Positions 51,627-61,291 of a DNA stretch of 64,000 nucleotides are shown here, one piece after another. Each line of letters begins with the position of its first letter. Position 1 is the first letter of the stretch. A program made the position numbers and the translations under genes. The notes under the pieces were generated by a model. The model was not told the DNA's origin. It saw only the letters and a program-made list of their open reading frames with translations, and did not search any database. The DNA is from Cellulomonas timonensis (lineage in GTDB: Bacteria; Actinomycetota; Actinomycetes; Actinomycetales; Cellulomonadaceae), in contig NZ_FCOT01000013.1 of NCBI RefSeq assembly GCF_900046455.1, forward strand, positions 186,001 to 250,000. The letters are read 5' to 3'.

Positions 51627-52751
51627 GTGAGCGACTACTACGAGATCCTCGGTGTGCCGCGTGACGCGAGCCCCGAGCAGATCAAGAAGGCCTACCGGCG
51701 GCTCGCGCGCGAGCACCACCCGGACGTCGCGGGCGAGGGCGCCGGTGAGGACAGGTTCAAGGAGGTCTCGCGCGCCTACGAGGTGCTGTCGAACCCCGAG
51801 AAGCGCCGGATGTACGACCTGGGCTCCGACCCGTCGTCGCCCGGCGGCGGCATGGGCGGCGGCTTCGGCTTCCAGGACATCTTCGAGACGTTCTTCGGCG
51901 CCGCGGCCGGGCAGAGCGCGCAGCGGGGCCCGATCCCGCGCGCGCGCCGCGGCCAGGACGCGCTGGTGCGCCTCGAGATCGACCTCGCGGAGGCCACATT
52001 CGGCTCGCACCGCGACGTGCAGGTGGACACGGCCGTGCTGTGCCCCACCTGCTCGGGCAGCTGCTGCCGCCCGGGCACGTCGCCGCGCACCTGTGACGTC
52101 TGCGGCGGGCGCGGCAGCGTGCAGCGCGTCGCGCGCTCGTTCCTCGGCCAGGTCATGACGTCCCAGCCCTGCGCCGCGTGCCACGGCTTCGGCACCGTCA
52201 TCCCCGAGCCCTGCCCGGAGTGCTCGGGCGAGGGCCGGGTGCGCTCGCGCCGGACGCTCGAGGTCGACATCCCCGCAGGCGTGGACACGGGCACCCGGAT
52301 CAAGCTCACCGGCCAGGGCGAGGTCGGCCCCGCCGGCGGCCCCGCGGGCGACGTGTACCTGGAGATCCGGGAGCGCAAGCACGACACGTTCGTGCGGCGC
52401 GGCGACGACCTGCATTGCACGCTGCAGGTGCCGATGACCGCCGCGGCGCTCGGCACGATGCTCACGCTCGACACCCTGGACGGCCCGCGCGAGGTGGATC
52501 TGCGCCCCGGCACCCAGCCGGCACAGGTGGTCACGCTCAAGGGCCTGGGCGTCGGGCGGCTGCACGTGGGCGGGCGCGGTGACCTGCACGTGCACGTCGA
52601 CGTCAAGGTGCCCACCGACCTCGACGACGAGCAGGCGGACCTGCTGCGCCAGCTCGCGACGGCCCGCAACGAGGAGCGTCCGGACACCCGGCTCGCCTCC
52701 GCGCACTCGGGCGTCTTCGCCAAGCTCCGCGAGAAGCTCGCGGGGCGCTGA
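51627..52751 (+). CDS. dnaJ: Chaperone DnaJ (DnaJ2 type)
   Basis: Hsp40 cochaperone of 374 residues. The J domain at 1-65 has HPD (REHHPDV); a Gly/Phe-rich linker follows ([12 protein letters not shown]). The zinc region has four modules ([32 protein letters not shown]); the first has Cys in place of the usual second Gly. Then come the substrate-binding C-terminal domains. The hrcA-dnaJ arrangement marks the CIRCE-regulated second dnaJ of Actinobacteria. GTG 51627 start. Confidence 0.97.
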   Translation: MSDYYEILGVPRDASPEQIKKAYRRLAREHHPDVAGEGAGEDRFKEVSRAYEVLSNPEKRRMYDLGSDPSSPGGGMGGGFGFQDIFETFFGAAAGQSAQRGPIPRARRGQDALVRLEIDLAEATFGSHRDVQVDTAVLCPTCSGSCCRPGTSPRTCDVCGGRGSVQRVARSFLGQVMTSQPCAACHGFGTVIPEPCPECSGEGRVRSRRTLEVDIPAGVDTGTRIKLTGQGEVGPAGGPAGDVYLEIRERKHDTFVRRGDDLHCTLQVPMTAAALGTMLTLDTLDGPREVDLRPGTQPAQVVTLKGLGVGRLHVGGRGDLHVHVDVKVPTDLDDEQADLLRQLATARNEERPDTRLASAHSGVFAKLREKLAGR

Positions 52752-52752
52752 G

Positions 52753-53532
52753 GTGAGCGCACCGGTCTTCCTGGCCTCGCCAGGCGCGCTCGACGACGTC
52801 GCCCCCGGGGGCGTGTACGTGCTGGAGGGCGCCGAGGCGCGCCATGCGGGCGTGGTCCAGCGGCGGTCCGCCGGGGAGCGGGTCGACGTGGTCGACTGCG
52901 CCGGGGTGCGCCTCGAGTGCTCCGTCGCCGCCGTGGGCGGCGAGGGCGTGCGCCTGGACGTGCTCGACGTGGTGCGCGAGCCCGCCTCCGACGTGCGGCT
53001 GGTGCTGGTGCAGGCGCTCGCCAAGGGCGACCGCGACGAGATGGCGATCGAGGCCGCGACCGAGGTGGGCGTCGACGCGGTGCTGCCGTGGCAGGCCGAG
53101 CGCTCCGTGGTGGTGTGGCGCGGCGACCGCGCCGCCAAGAGCCGCGCCCGGTGGCTCGGCACGGTGCGCGCCGCCGCGAAGCAGTCACGCCGGGCCCGGG
53201 TCCCTGACGTCGGCCTGGCGGTCGACGGGCGCGGCCTGGCCGCGCGCGTCGACGAGGTCGTGGCCGCCGGGGGAGTCGCCCTGGTGCTGCACGAGGAGGC
53301 CAGCGCGCCGATCGCCGACGTGCGGCTGCCGCAGCCCGCGGCGCCGGATGGCCCCGCGCCCGAGGTGCTGGTGGTGGTCGGCCCCGAGGGCGGGATCTCC
53401 GCCCGCGAGCTCGAGGCACTGCTCGCGGCGGGCGCCAGTGCCGTGCGGCTCGGCCCGCATGTGCTGCGCACCTCCACGGCCGGCCCGGTCGCGCTGGCGC
53501 TGCTGGCGCAGCGGCTCGGGCGCTGGGGCTGA
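52753..53532 (+). CDS. rsmE: 16S rRNA (uracil-1498-N3)-methyltransferase RsmE
   Basis: SPOUT-fold methyltransferase of 259 residues. The N-terminal PUA-like part (GAEARHAGVVQRRSAGERVD) precedes the knot domain with LVQALAKGDRDEMAIEAATE, GVDAVLPWQAERSVV, KSRARWLGTVRAAAKQSRR, VVVGPEGGISARELEAL and the final VRLGPHVLRTSTAGPVALAL, all diagnostic. It methylates U1498 of 16S rRNA. GTG 52753 lies just after the dnaJ stop. Confidence 0.96.
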   Translation: MSAPVFLASPGALDDVAPGGVYVLEGAEARHAGVVQRRSAGERVDVVDCAGVRLECSVAAVGGEGVRLDVLDVVREPASDVRLVLVQALAKGDRDEMAIEAATEVGVDAVLPWQAERSVVVWRGDRAAKSRARWLGTVRAAAKQSRRARVPDVGLAVDGRGLAARVDEVVAAGGVALVLHEEASAPIADVRLPQPAAPDGPAPEVLVVVGPEGGISARELEALLAAGASAVRLGPHVLRTSTAGPVALALLAQRLGRWG

Positions 53533-53640
53533 CCTCAGCCTGGGCGCACGTCGAGCCGTGCGCCGCTCGGTAGGATGGAGGGGTCAGCCGTCACGACAGA
53601 TCGTCACGACAGAAGGAGCGCAGCGGCGCAAGCCGAGCAC

Positions 53641-54642
53641 ATGGCCGAGAGCACATCCGCACCGCGCGCGACCACTGCGGCCGGCGCGCGGGTCGAGCAC
53701 CGGATCACCATCCCACCCGCCGTGTCGATGGTCGAGCTCCTCGGGCTCCGGGACGAGGTGCTGCGCGCCATCGAGCAGGGCTTCACGACCGTCGACATCC
53801 ACGTCCGGGGCAACGAGGTCACGATGGCCGGCCCCGCCGGCGACGTCGCGATGGTCGCGCGACTGGTCGACGAGCTGGCCGAGATGGCGCTCAGCGGCAC
53901 CCCGCTCACCCCCGACGTGGTGACGCGCACCGTCGAGATGCTGACCGCCGGCGCCGTGGGCCGCCCGGCCGACATCCTCTCCTTCAACATCCTGTCCTCG
54001 CGCGGCCGCACGATCCGCCCCAAGACGGCGGGGCAGAAGGACTACGTCGACGCCATCGACAGGAACACCGTGACGTTCGGCATCGGCCCCGCGGGCACCG
54101 GCAAGACGTACCTCGCGATGGCCAAGGCCGTGCAGGCCCTGCAGGCGCGCGCCGTCACCCGGATCGTGCTGACCCGGCCCGCCGTCGAGGCGGGGGAGCG
54201 GCTCGGCTTCCTGCCGGGGACCCTGAACGACAAGATCGACCCGTACCTGCGCCCGCTGTACGACGCGCTGCACGACATGATCGACCCCGAGTCGATCCCC
54301 CGGCTGATCGAGGCCGGCACCATCGAGGTGGCGCCGCTCGCGTACATGCGCGGGCGCACCCTCAACGACTCCTTCATCATCCTCGACGAGGCGCAGAACA
54401 CCTCCACCGAGCAGATGAAGATGTTCCTCACCCGCCTGGGCTTCGGCTCCAAGGTGGTGGTCACGGGAGACGTGACCCAGGTCGACCTGCCCGCCGCGAC
54501 GGCCTCCGGGCTGCGCACGGTCGAGTCGGTCCTCGCCGACGTGGACGACGTCGAGTTCTGCCGGTTGACGTCGTCGGACGTGGTGCGTCACCGGCTTGTC
54601 AGCGACATCATCGACGCGTACGCGCGCTGGGACAGGTCATGA
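53641..54642 (+). CDS. phoH: PhoH-like ATPase
   Basis: PhoH family protein, 333 residues from ATG 53641 (ATG 53575 is an alternative). It has a KH-like N-terminus ([20 protein letters not shown]) and the ATPase core with [16 protein letters not shown] (Walker A), [40 protein letters not shown] (Walker B) and [12 protein letters not shown]. Thought to act in RNA metabolism with YbeY, encoded immediately downstream with an ATGA overlap. AAGGAG sits about 25 bp before ATG 53641, too far for an ideal site. Confidence 0.94.
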   Translation: MAESTSAPRATTAAGARVEHRITIPPAVSMVELLGLRDEVLRAIEQGFTTVDIHVRGNEVTMAGPAGDVAMVARLVDELAEMALSGTPLTPDVVTRTVEMLTAGAVGRPADILSFNILSSRGRTIRPKTAGQKDYVDAIDRNTVTFGIGPAGTGKTYLAMAKAVQALQARAVTRIVLTRPAVEAGERLGFLPGTLNDKIDPYLRPLYDALHDMIDPESIPRLIEAGTIEVAPLAYMRGRTLNDSFIILDEAQNTSTEQMKMFLTRLGFGSKVVVTGDVTQVDLPAATASGLRTVESVLADVDDVEFCRLTSSDVVRHRLVSDIIDAYARWDRS

Positions 54643-55091
54643 GCATCGAGGTCAACAACGAGTCCGGCGCCGAGGTCGACGAGGCGGAGTTCGCCGCGCT
54701 CGCCCGCTACGTGCTGGACGCCATGCACGTCCACCCCCAGACGGACCTGTCCATCCTGCTCGTCGGCACGGACGTCATGTCCGAGCTGCACGTGCAGTGG
54801 ATGGACGAGCCCGGCCCCACCGACGTCCTGTCGTTCCCGATGGACGAGCTGCGGCCGGGGCGCGAGGGCGAGCAGACGCCCGCCGGGCTGCTCGGCGACG
54901 TGGTGCTGTGCCCCGAGGTGGCCGCCGAGCAGGCGCGCGTCGCCGGGCACTCCACCGCCGAGGAGCTGCTGCTGCTGACCACGCACGGGATCCTGCACCT
55001 GCTGGGCTACGACCACGCCGAGCCCGAGGAGGAGAAGGAGATGTTCGCGCTGCAACGCCAGCTCCTCCTGACGTTCCTGGCCGGTCGATGA
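54639..55091 (+). CDS. ybeY: Endoribonuclease YbeY
   Basis: rRNA-maturation RNase of 150 residues. Zn-binding H-x3-H-x5-H is seen in [19 protein letters not shown]. Other family motifs are [20 protein letters not shown] and [12 protein letters not shown]. Acts in 16S rRNA 3' processing and ribosome quality control. Start overlaps phoH, end overlaps the CBS-pair protein (ATGA). Confidence 0.96.
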   Translation: MSIEVNNESGAEVDEAEFAALARYVLDAMHVHPQTDLSILLVGTDVMSELHVQWMDEPGPTDVLSFPMDELRPGREGEQTPAGLLGDVVLCPEVAAEQARVAGHSTAEELLLLTTHGILHLLGYDHAEPEEEKEMFALQRQLLLTFLAGR

Positions 55092-56371
55092 CGCAGCCGC
55101 CCATCGGGCTGCTGGTCACCCTCGCCCTCGTCGGGATCGTGCTGGCGGCCGCGCTGAGCGCCAGCGAGGTGGCAGTGCTGCGGGTCACGCGCGCCGCGGT
55201 CGCGGAGCTCTACACCACCCGGCACGCCGCGGCGGACCGGGTGCGCAGGCTCGTCGAGCACCCCGTGCGCGTCTCGTCGTCGGCGGCGTTCGTGCGACTG
55301 CTCGGCGAGATGACGGCCACCGTGTGCCTCACGCTGATCGTCGCGTCCACCGGCTGGCCCTGGTACGTGGTGCTGGTCGTCGCCGGGGTGCTGTGCGCGC
55401 TCGTGGCGTACCTGCTGGTGCGGGTGAGCCCGCGCACGCTCGGCCGCCAGCATCCCGTGACGGTGCTGGTGGCGTTCTCGCGGCTGCTGCTGGTGGTCTC
55501 CGCGCTGGTCGGCGGCTTCGCGCGCGCGGCGCCGTCGGGCCGGACCGTCGAGGCCGAGGACGAGCTGCGCGACATGGTGCAGCGGGTCAGCGAGTCGGAG
55601 GTCATCGAGGAGGACGAGCGCGACATGTTCCGCTCCGTGCTCGAGCTCGGCGACACCCTCACCCGCGAGGTGATGGTGCCGCGCACCGACATGCTCACCA
55701 CCGGCGCCGACACCACGCTGCGCAAGGCCCAGTCCCTGCTGCTCCGCTCCGGCTACTCCCGGGTGCCGGTGGTCGGCGACTCGGTGGACGACCTGCGGGG
55801 CGTGCTGTACCTCAAGGACGTCGTCCGGCGCCTCGCGGACGAGCCGCAGGCCGCCTCGGCGCCCGCCGCGTCGATCGCCCGGCCGCCGGTGTTCGTCCCC
55901 GAGTCCAAGCCGGTCGACGAGCTGCTGCGCGAGATGCAGGCCGGCTCGTCGCACATCGCGATCGTCGTCGACGAGTACGGCGGCATCGCCGGGCTCGTGA
56001 CCATCGAGGACGCGCTCGAGGAGATCGTCGGCGAGCTGACCGACGAGCACGACCGCTCCGGGCCGGTGGTCGAGGAGCTGGGCGACGGCGTGATCCGGGT
56101 CCCGGCCCGCCTCGGCAAGGACGAGCTGGGCGAGCTGTTCGGGCTGGAGGTCGAGGACGATGACGTCGACACCGCCGGCGGGCTGCTCGCCAAGGCACTC
56201 GGCAAGGTCCCGCTGCCCGGCTCGGTGGGCGAGATCCACGGCCTGCACCTGGTCGCCGAGCAGGCCGGCGGGCGGCGCAAGCAGATCATGACGATCCTCG
56301 CCAGCCGCATCGCACGAGACGACGAGCCCGACGAGGCCGACGACCATGACGACTTCCCCTCACGACGCTGA
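55088..56371 (+). CDS. CNNM/CorC-type membrane protein with CBS pair
   Basis: Hemolysin C/CorC-like protein, 427 residues. The N-terminal DUF21/CNNM membrane domain has about four helices ([40 protein letters not shown]). The acidic connector [19 protein letters not shown] leads to two CBS motifs ([34 protein letters not shown]). A CorC_HlyC C-terminal domain follows ([20 protein letters not shown]). Likely Mg2+/divalent efflux or related regulation. Translationally coupled to ybeY. Confidence 0.94.
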   Translation: MTQPPIGLLVTLALVGIVLAAALSASEVAVLRVTRAAVAELYTTRHAAADRVRRLVEHPVRVSSSAAFVRLLGEMTATVCLTLIVASTGWPWYVVLVVAGVLCALVAYLLVRVSPRTLGRQHPVTVLVAFSRLLLVVSALVGGFARAAPSGRTVEAEDELRDMVQRVSESEVIEEDERDMFRSVLELGDTLTREVMVPRTDMLTTGADTTLRKAQSLLLRSGYSRVPVVGDSVDDLRGVLYLKDVVRRLADEPQAASAPAASIARPPVFVPESKPVDELLREMQAGSSHIAIVVDEYGGIAGLVTIEDALEEIVGELTDEHDRSGPVVEELGDGVIRVPARLGKDELGELFGLEVEDDDVDTAGGLLAKALGKVPLPGSVGEIHGLHLVAEQAGGRRKQIMTILASRIARDDEPDEADDHDDFPSRR

Positions 56372-56387
56372 CACTGGAGCCACCCGA

Positions 56388-57299
56388 ATGACCTTCCGCT
56401 CAGGATTCGCCTGCTTCGTCGGGCGACCGAACGCCGGCAAGTCCACCCTCACCAACGCGCTCGTCGGCCACAAGGTCGCGATCACGTCCGGCCGCCCGCA
56501 GACCACCCGGCACACCGTGCGCGGCATCGTCCACCGTGACGACGCCCAGCTCATCCTGGTGGACACCCCGGGCCTGCACCGCCCGCGCACCCTGCTGGGC
56601 GAGCGGCTCAACGCCCTCGTCCGGGACACCCTCACCGAGGTCGACGTGGTGGGCTTCTGCCTGCCGTCCGACCAGAAGGTCGGGCCGGGCGACCGGTTCA
56701 TCGCCGAGCAGCTGCACGAGCTGGCACAGGGGCCGGGCAAGACGCCTGTCGTCGCGATCGCCACCAAGGCGGACCTGGTGGGCAAGCAGCGCCTCGCCGA
56801 GCACCTGCTCGCGATCTCCCAGCTCGGCGACTGGGCGGACATCGTGCCCGTCTCCGCCGAGTCCGGGTACCAGGTCGACGTGCTCGAGAACGTGCTGGTG
56901 AGCCACCTGACCGAGGGGCCCGCGCTGTACCCCGAGGGCGAGCTCACCGACGAGCCGGTGGCCGTCATGGTCGCCGAGCTGGTGCGCGAGGCGGCGCTCG
57001 AGGGCGTGCGCGACGAGCTGCCGCACTCGCTGGCCGTGGTGGTCGACGAGATGCTCCCGCGGGAGGGCTCCACCGACGAGCGCCCCATGCTCGACGTGCG
57101 GGTCAACCTGTTCGTCGAGCGGGACAGCCAGAAGGCCATCGTCATCGGCAAGGGCGGCTCGCGGCTGCGCGAGGTCGGCACCCAGGCCCGCCACGGCATC
57201 GAGGCGCTGCTCGGCACCCGGGTGTTCCTCGACCTGCACGTGAAGGTTGCCAAGGACTGGCAGCGGGACCCCAAGCAGCTCGGCCGCCTGGGCTTCTGA
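56388..57299 (+). CDS. era: GTPase Era
   Basis: Ras-like GTPase with KH domain, 303 residues. G1 GRPNAGKST, G2 around TTRHTVRG, G3 DTPGLH, G4 TKADLV, G5 SAES. The C-terminal KH domain contains VNLFVERDSQKAIVIGKGGS. Binds 16S rRNA 3' end in small-subunit assembly. ATG 56388 with GGAG nine bases upstream is preferred; ATG 56346 would overlap the CorC-like gene by 26 bp. Confidence 0.96.
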   Translation: MTFRSGFACFVGRPNAGKSTLTNALVGHKVAITSGRPQTTRHTVRGIVHRDDAQLILVDTPGLHRPRTLLGERLNALVRDTLTEVDVVGFCLPSDQKVGPGDRFIAEQLHELAQGPGKTPVVAIATKADLVGKQRLAEHLLAISQLGDWADIVPVSAESGYQVDVLENVLVSHLTEGPALYPEGELTDEPVAVMVAELVREAALEGVRDELPHSLAVVVDEMLPREGSTDERPMLDVRVNLFVERDSQKAIVIGKGGSRLREVGTQARHGIEALLGTRVFLDLHVKVAKDWQRDPKQLGRLGF

Positions 57300-57363
57300 C
57301 CAGCGAGTGAGCCAGCACCTGACACCCGAGGCCGACCCACCGGCCGTGCGGGATACTGGGGGG

Positions 57364-58860
57364 ATGCCCTACCGGATCGCAGGGAGCACCGCGGTGGGCA
57401 TCATCCTCCTCGCCCTCATCGGGGCCATCATGGGCCCGCAGTGGGATCCCGCGCCGATCAGCGACCCGCTGCCGCGGGAGAGCGAGTCCACCGTCATCGG
57501 CGGCGCCCAGGCGCGCCACCAGTACGAGGTCCGCACCACCCAGATGCTCGTGCAGCTGGACGGAGCCACGGTCGCGGCCCGCCTGATGGAGCCGATCGGC
57601 GCGCCCGACGGGCGACCCGGGGTCGTGTTCATCCACGGCGCCGGCACTGGCCAATCGGAGGAGGCGTTCGGCGCGCAGGCGCAGGCGCTCGCGGAGTCCG
57701 GGGTGGTGGCCCTGGTGCCCGCCAAGCGGATGGACACGTACACCACCAGCCACCGCGACTACGAGGCGATGGCGGCGGACTACGAGGAGTCGGTGCGGCT
57801 GCTGCGGACTGTGCACGGCGTCGACCCCGACCAGGTGGGCGTCTACGGCGAGAGCGAGGGCGCCTGGATCGCCCCCGTGATAGCGGCGCGCGACCCGCAG
57901 GTGGCGTTCGTGGTGCTGGTCTCGGCGCCCGTGGTGCCGCCGCGGCAGCAGGCGGCATTCGCCACCGATGCCTACCTGCGGAACACCGGAGTGCCCGCGG
58001 GCGTCTTCCGGGCGATCCCGCGGGCCGTCGGGATGTCATTGCCCGGCGGGGACTTCGAGTACATCGACTTCGATGTGGCGCCCTTCCAGCGGCAGATGAC
58101 GCAGCCGGTGCTGGTCGTCTACGGCACCGCCGACTTGTCCATGCCGATGGTGCAGGGCGCCGAGCAGATCATCCGGGACACGGCGATCGTCGGGAACACC
58201 GACATCACCGTGCGCTACTACGAGGACGCCAACCACGGCCTGCGGGTCGACGGCAAGGTCTCGGCGACGTTCCTGCGCGACCTCTCCGACTGGGTCGGCG
58301 GGCTGCCGGCCACCGCGGGGGCCGCGCCGCGCATCGCGGGAGCCGATCCCGTGCAGGTGTACCTGGCCGCCCCGGTGCCGACGCCGCGCTGGCTGGGCGA
58401 CGGTGACGTGCTGGTCGGCGTCGCGGCCGCGGGGGCGAGCCTCGTCGTGCTCGGACCGTTGGCGATGCTCGTCGCCCGGGGAGTGGAGAGGCTGCGCGGC
58501 TCGCCGGCGCGCCGCACGATGGCGCCGGGCGTCGCCGCTCGCGCCTGGACCCTCGGCGTGCTCGCGCTGCTCACCATCGGCGCCCTGATCTGGTACCTGC
58601 TGGCCGTCGCGCGGCTCGCGCTCGGCTATGAGCAGAACGTGTGGATCGTGCAGGGCGGGTGGCTGGCCGTGCGGGCGCTGGGCATCGGCGCCGTCGTCGC
58701 GGCCGTCCTGGTCTTCGACCGGGTGCGCCGGCTGCGCGACGAGCGGGCGATGATCGCGCGGGGCGCGGTCGCCATCGGGAGCCTCGGCTCGACGCTGCTC
58801 GGCTCGGCGGTGCTGCTGGTCGTGCTCGCGTACTGGGGTGTGTACCAACTCGGTATCTGA
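57364..58860 (+). CDS. Alpha/beta hydrolase fused to C-terminal membrane domain
   Basis: Protein of 498 residues. One N-terminal helix (STAVGIILLALIGAIMG) exposes an alpha/beta hydrolase domain (about 45-325) outside the cell. It has oxyanion loop FIHGAGTG, nucleophile YGESEGAWIA (GxSxG), Asp in VVYGTADLSMP and His in EDANHGLRV, a complete triad. Four more helices at about 350-495 form a membrane tail. This layout resembles exported esterases/thioesterases of unknown substrate. Stands alone between era and the phosphatase gene. Confidence 0.85.
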   Translation: MPYRIAGSTAVGIILLALIGAIMGPQWDPAPISDPLPRESESTVIGGAQARHQYEVRTTQMLVQLDGATVAARLMEPIGAPDGRPGVVFIHGAGTGQSEEAFGAQAQALAESGVVALVPAKRMDTYTTSHRDYEAMAADYEESVRLLRTVHGVDPDQVGVYGESEGAWIAPVIAARDPQVAFVVLVSAPVVPPRQQAAFATDAYLRNTGVPAGVFRAIPRAVGMSLPGGDFEYIDFDVAPFQRQMTQPVLVVYGTADLSMPMVQGAEQIIRDTAIVGNTDITVRYYEDANHGLRVDGKVSATFLRDLSDWVGGLPATAGAAPRIAGADPVQVYLAAPVPTPRWLGDGDVLVGVAAAGASLVVLGPLAMLVARGVERLRGSPARRTMAPGVAARAWTLGVLALLTIGALIWYLLAVARLALGYEQNVWIVQGGWLAVRALGIGAVVAAVLVFDRVRRLRDERAMIARGAVAIGSLGSTLLGSAVLLVVLAYWGVYQLGI

Positions 58861-58967
58861 CCTGGTGGGCGGCGGTACGCATCTGCCGCTCAACTAGGGC
58901 ACGATGTGGGCCGATACACCGAGTCGGGGGGCGTGCTGCCGTCCGGACACATGCTGGGGGTGAGCCG

Positions 58968-59792
58968 TTGCGCACGTCGTGGGGTTCCGCGACCGATCGT
59001 GGGCTGGTGCGCGCGGTCAACGAGGACGCCCTGCTGGCGTACCCACCGGTCTTCCTCGTCGCCGACGGCATGGGCGGCCACGACGCGGGCGACGTCGCGA
59101 GCCGGCTCGCCGTGGAGGAGTTCGCCCAGCTCGCCGGGCGCCCCCACGCCACCTCCGACGACGTGCACACGTGCTTCACGCGCACGGCCGAGCGCATCCG
59201 CGAGACGCTCGACGGGCGCCCCTGTGGCACCACCGTCGCCGGTGTCGCGGTCGCCGAGCATGAGGGCAGCTCGTATTGGCTGGTCTTCAACGTCGGCGAC
59301 TCGCGCGTCTACCGCTGGGTCGACGGCGGCCTCCGCCAGATCAGCGTGGACCACTCGGTGGTCCAGGAGTTGCTCGACACCGGCGAGATCGACGCGGGGC
59401 AGGCGCGCACCCACCCCGAGCGCCATGTGCTCACCCGGGCGCTCGGCAGCGGGGCGGGCCCCGAGCCCGACTACTGGATGATCCCCGCCGGCCCCCACGA
59501 CCGACTCCTGGTGTGCTCCGACGGCCTCACCGGCGAGCTCCCCGACGCGGCGATCGCCGCGGTCCTCGGGCAGTTCCCCGACCCGCAGGACGCCGCCCAG
59601 GAGCTCGTGCGGCTCGCGGTCGAGGCGGGCGGCCACGACAACGTCAGCACGGTGGTCGTGGACGTCGCGACGGCCGACGAGGGCGACATGCACATGACGG
59701 TCCCTCGCGCGGGCGCAGGCCTCGGCGCGAGCGCATGGGACGAGATGCTCGACGGCGCGACAGTGCCGCGTGCCAGGACGAGGGAGATCTGA
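58968..59792 (+). CDS. PP2C-family Ser/Thr protein phosphatase
   Basis: PP2C (Stp/PstP-like) phosphatase, 274 residues. Motifs: WGSATDRGLVRAVNEDA, FLVADGMGGHDAGDVAS, GTTVAGV, FNVGDSRVYR, LLVCSDGLTGELPD and GGHDNVSTVVVDV with metal-binding Asp residues present. TTG 58968 is the only sensible in-frame start; GGGGGTGAG lies directly upstream. No membrane helix, unlike PstP. First gene of an operon with FHA protein and kinase; it should reverse phosphorylation made by that kinase. Confidence 0.92.
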   Translation: MRTSWGSATDRGLVRAVNEDALLAYPPVFLVADGMGGHDAGDVASRLAVEEFAQLAGRPHATSDDVHTCFTRTAERIRETLDGRPCGTTVAGVAVAEHEGSSYWLVFNVGDSRVYRWVDGGLRQISVDHSVVQELLDTGEIDAGQARTHPERHVLTRALGSGAGPEPDYWMIPAGPHDRLLVCSDGLTGELPDAAIAAVLGQFPDPQDAAQELVRLAVEAGGHDNVSTVVVDVATADEGDMHMTVPRAGAGLGASAWDEMLDGATVPRARTREI

Positions 59793-59794
59793 CA

Positions 59795-61291
59795 GTGATC
59801 GTGCCGGAGTACACCCCTGGACAGTGGCACGCCGTCGTCGGCGGGGGCATCGTCGCGCTGCTCGCGCCGAGCACGTCACCCGAGACGGTCCGCGCGGTGT
59901 GGGACGCCGCGCCCGCCCAGGGCGGGCTCACCGACCAGCTCGAGGTGCTGCTGCGGGGCGGCATCAGCGGCCTGTTGCCCTTCGCGCTCGTCGACGTCAC
60001 GGGCGGCCGTGTGCACGCCGCGCTGCGCGGTGACGTCGAGGTCGAGGTCAGCGGCGAGGGCGGGACGCGTGTCCTGGCCGCTGGCGAGGTCACCACGTGG
60101 TCCGAGCGCGTCGCCGAGGGCGCCGACGTCATGACCGTGCGCGTCAGCGGGGGCACGCCGTGGCCGGTGTCGACGGCGCTCCCGCTCACCGCTGGAGTCG
60201 TGCTCGCGGACGGCGTGCGCGTCACGCTCGCGACCCCCGCCGGAGCCACCGAGCCCCCGGTCGTGGAGGCCGTCGAGCTGGTGGGCGCGTCGGACCCTTC
60301 CGAGGATGACGCGACGGCCGCCGAGCCCGAGCCTGCTGCCGAGCCCGTCGCCGAGCCTGTGCTGACGCCTGAGGCGGCAGTGTGGGCGACCGAGCTCGAG
60401 GACGTGCGTTCGGAGGGCGAGGCCGAGCGCGACGAACCGGCTGCCAGCGCCGAGAGCCTCATCGTCGGCGCGCCCGCGTGGCGGCTGGCGCCCGTGGACG
60501 CGTCTGCCGCGCCCGCAGCGCCTGTCGCGTTCGAGGCTCCGGCCGCGTTCGAGGCGCCTGCCCAGGCCGCCGCCGCGCCCGTCGACGCCCTCGGACACTT
60601 CGGCTCCGGCGGCGCCTTCGGCTCGGGCAGCCCGACGCCGTCCGACCCGTTCCGCATCGACCAGCTCCGCGCCGACGTCGAGCGTGTGGACAATGCCGAC
60701 CTCGACCGCGTCGACTTGGGCGGCGTGTTCGGCTCGACCTATGCCGAGCAGGCGTCCGAGGTCGTGGCCGAGGCGGAGGCCGCGATGCGCGCGGAGCAGG
60801 CGCCGGTGGTCGGCGACGCCCTGGCGCCCGATGACCACGACGGCCTGACGATCCTCAGCAGCGACCTCGTGGCGATCCGCGACCAGCTCCCGTCCTGGGC
60901 CGGCGACGAGGTGCCCGGCCCGTTCCGGGTCGTCGCCCCGGAGCCCCCGACGACCTCGCGGCTCGTGCTGTCGACCGGCGCCGTGGTGCCGCTCGACCGC
61001 GCGGTGCTGCTCGGCCGCGCCCCGCAGGTGCTGCGCGTCACGAACAGCGAGCTGCCGCGCCTGGTGAGCGTGCCGTCGCCACAGCAGGACATCTCCCGCA
61101 CGCATGCCGAGGTGCGCACGGAGGGCGAGGACGTGCTGGTCACGGACCTGCAATCCACCAACGGCGTGCTCGTGTCACGCGAGGGCGAGCGCGCGCGGCG
61201 CCTGCACCCGGGCGAGCCGACGCTCGTGCGGCCGGGGGAGCTCGTCGACCTCGGGGACGGCGTCACGTTCACGGTGGAGCGGGGTACGTGA
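59795..61291 (+). CDS. FHA domain protein
   Basis: Protein of 498 residues. The N-terminal about 150 residues (VPEYTPGQWHAVVGGGIVAL...) are conserved-looking but unassigned. A long Ala/Glu/Pro-rich region follows (about 160-370), and a C-terminal FHA domain spans about 385-495. FHA motifs: VLLGRAPQ, QDISRTHAEVRTEG and LQSTNGVLV, with the conserved Arg, Ser-x-x-His and Asn for phosphothreonine binding. GTG 59795, two bp after the phosphatase stop, has GGGAG upstream. It probably docks kinase-phosphorylated partners. Confidence 0.9.
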   Translation: MIVPEYTPGQWHAVVGGGIVALLAPSTSPETVRAVWDAAPAQGGLTDQLEVLLRGGISGLLPFALVDVTGGRVHAALRGDVEVEVSGEGGTRVLAAGEVTTWSERVAEGADVMTVRVSGGTPWPVSTALPLTAGVVLADGVRVTLATPAGATEPPVVEAVELVGASDPSEDDATAAEPEPAAEPVAEPVLTPEAAVWATELEDVRSEGEAERDEPAASAESLIVGAPAWRLAPVDASAAPAAPVAFEAPAAFEAPAQAAAAPVDALGHFGSGGAFGSGSPTPSDPFRIDQLRADVERVDNADLDRVDLGGVFGSTYAEQASEVVAEAEAAMRAEQAPVVGDALAPDDHDGLTILSSDLVAIRDQLPSWAGDEVPGPFRVVAPEPPTTSRLVLSTGAVVPLDRAVLLGRAPQVLRVTNSELPRLVSVPSPQQDISRTHAEVRTEGEDVLVTDLQSTNGVLVSREGERARRLHPGEPTLVRPGELVDLGDGVTFTVERGT

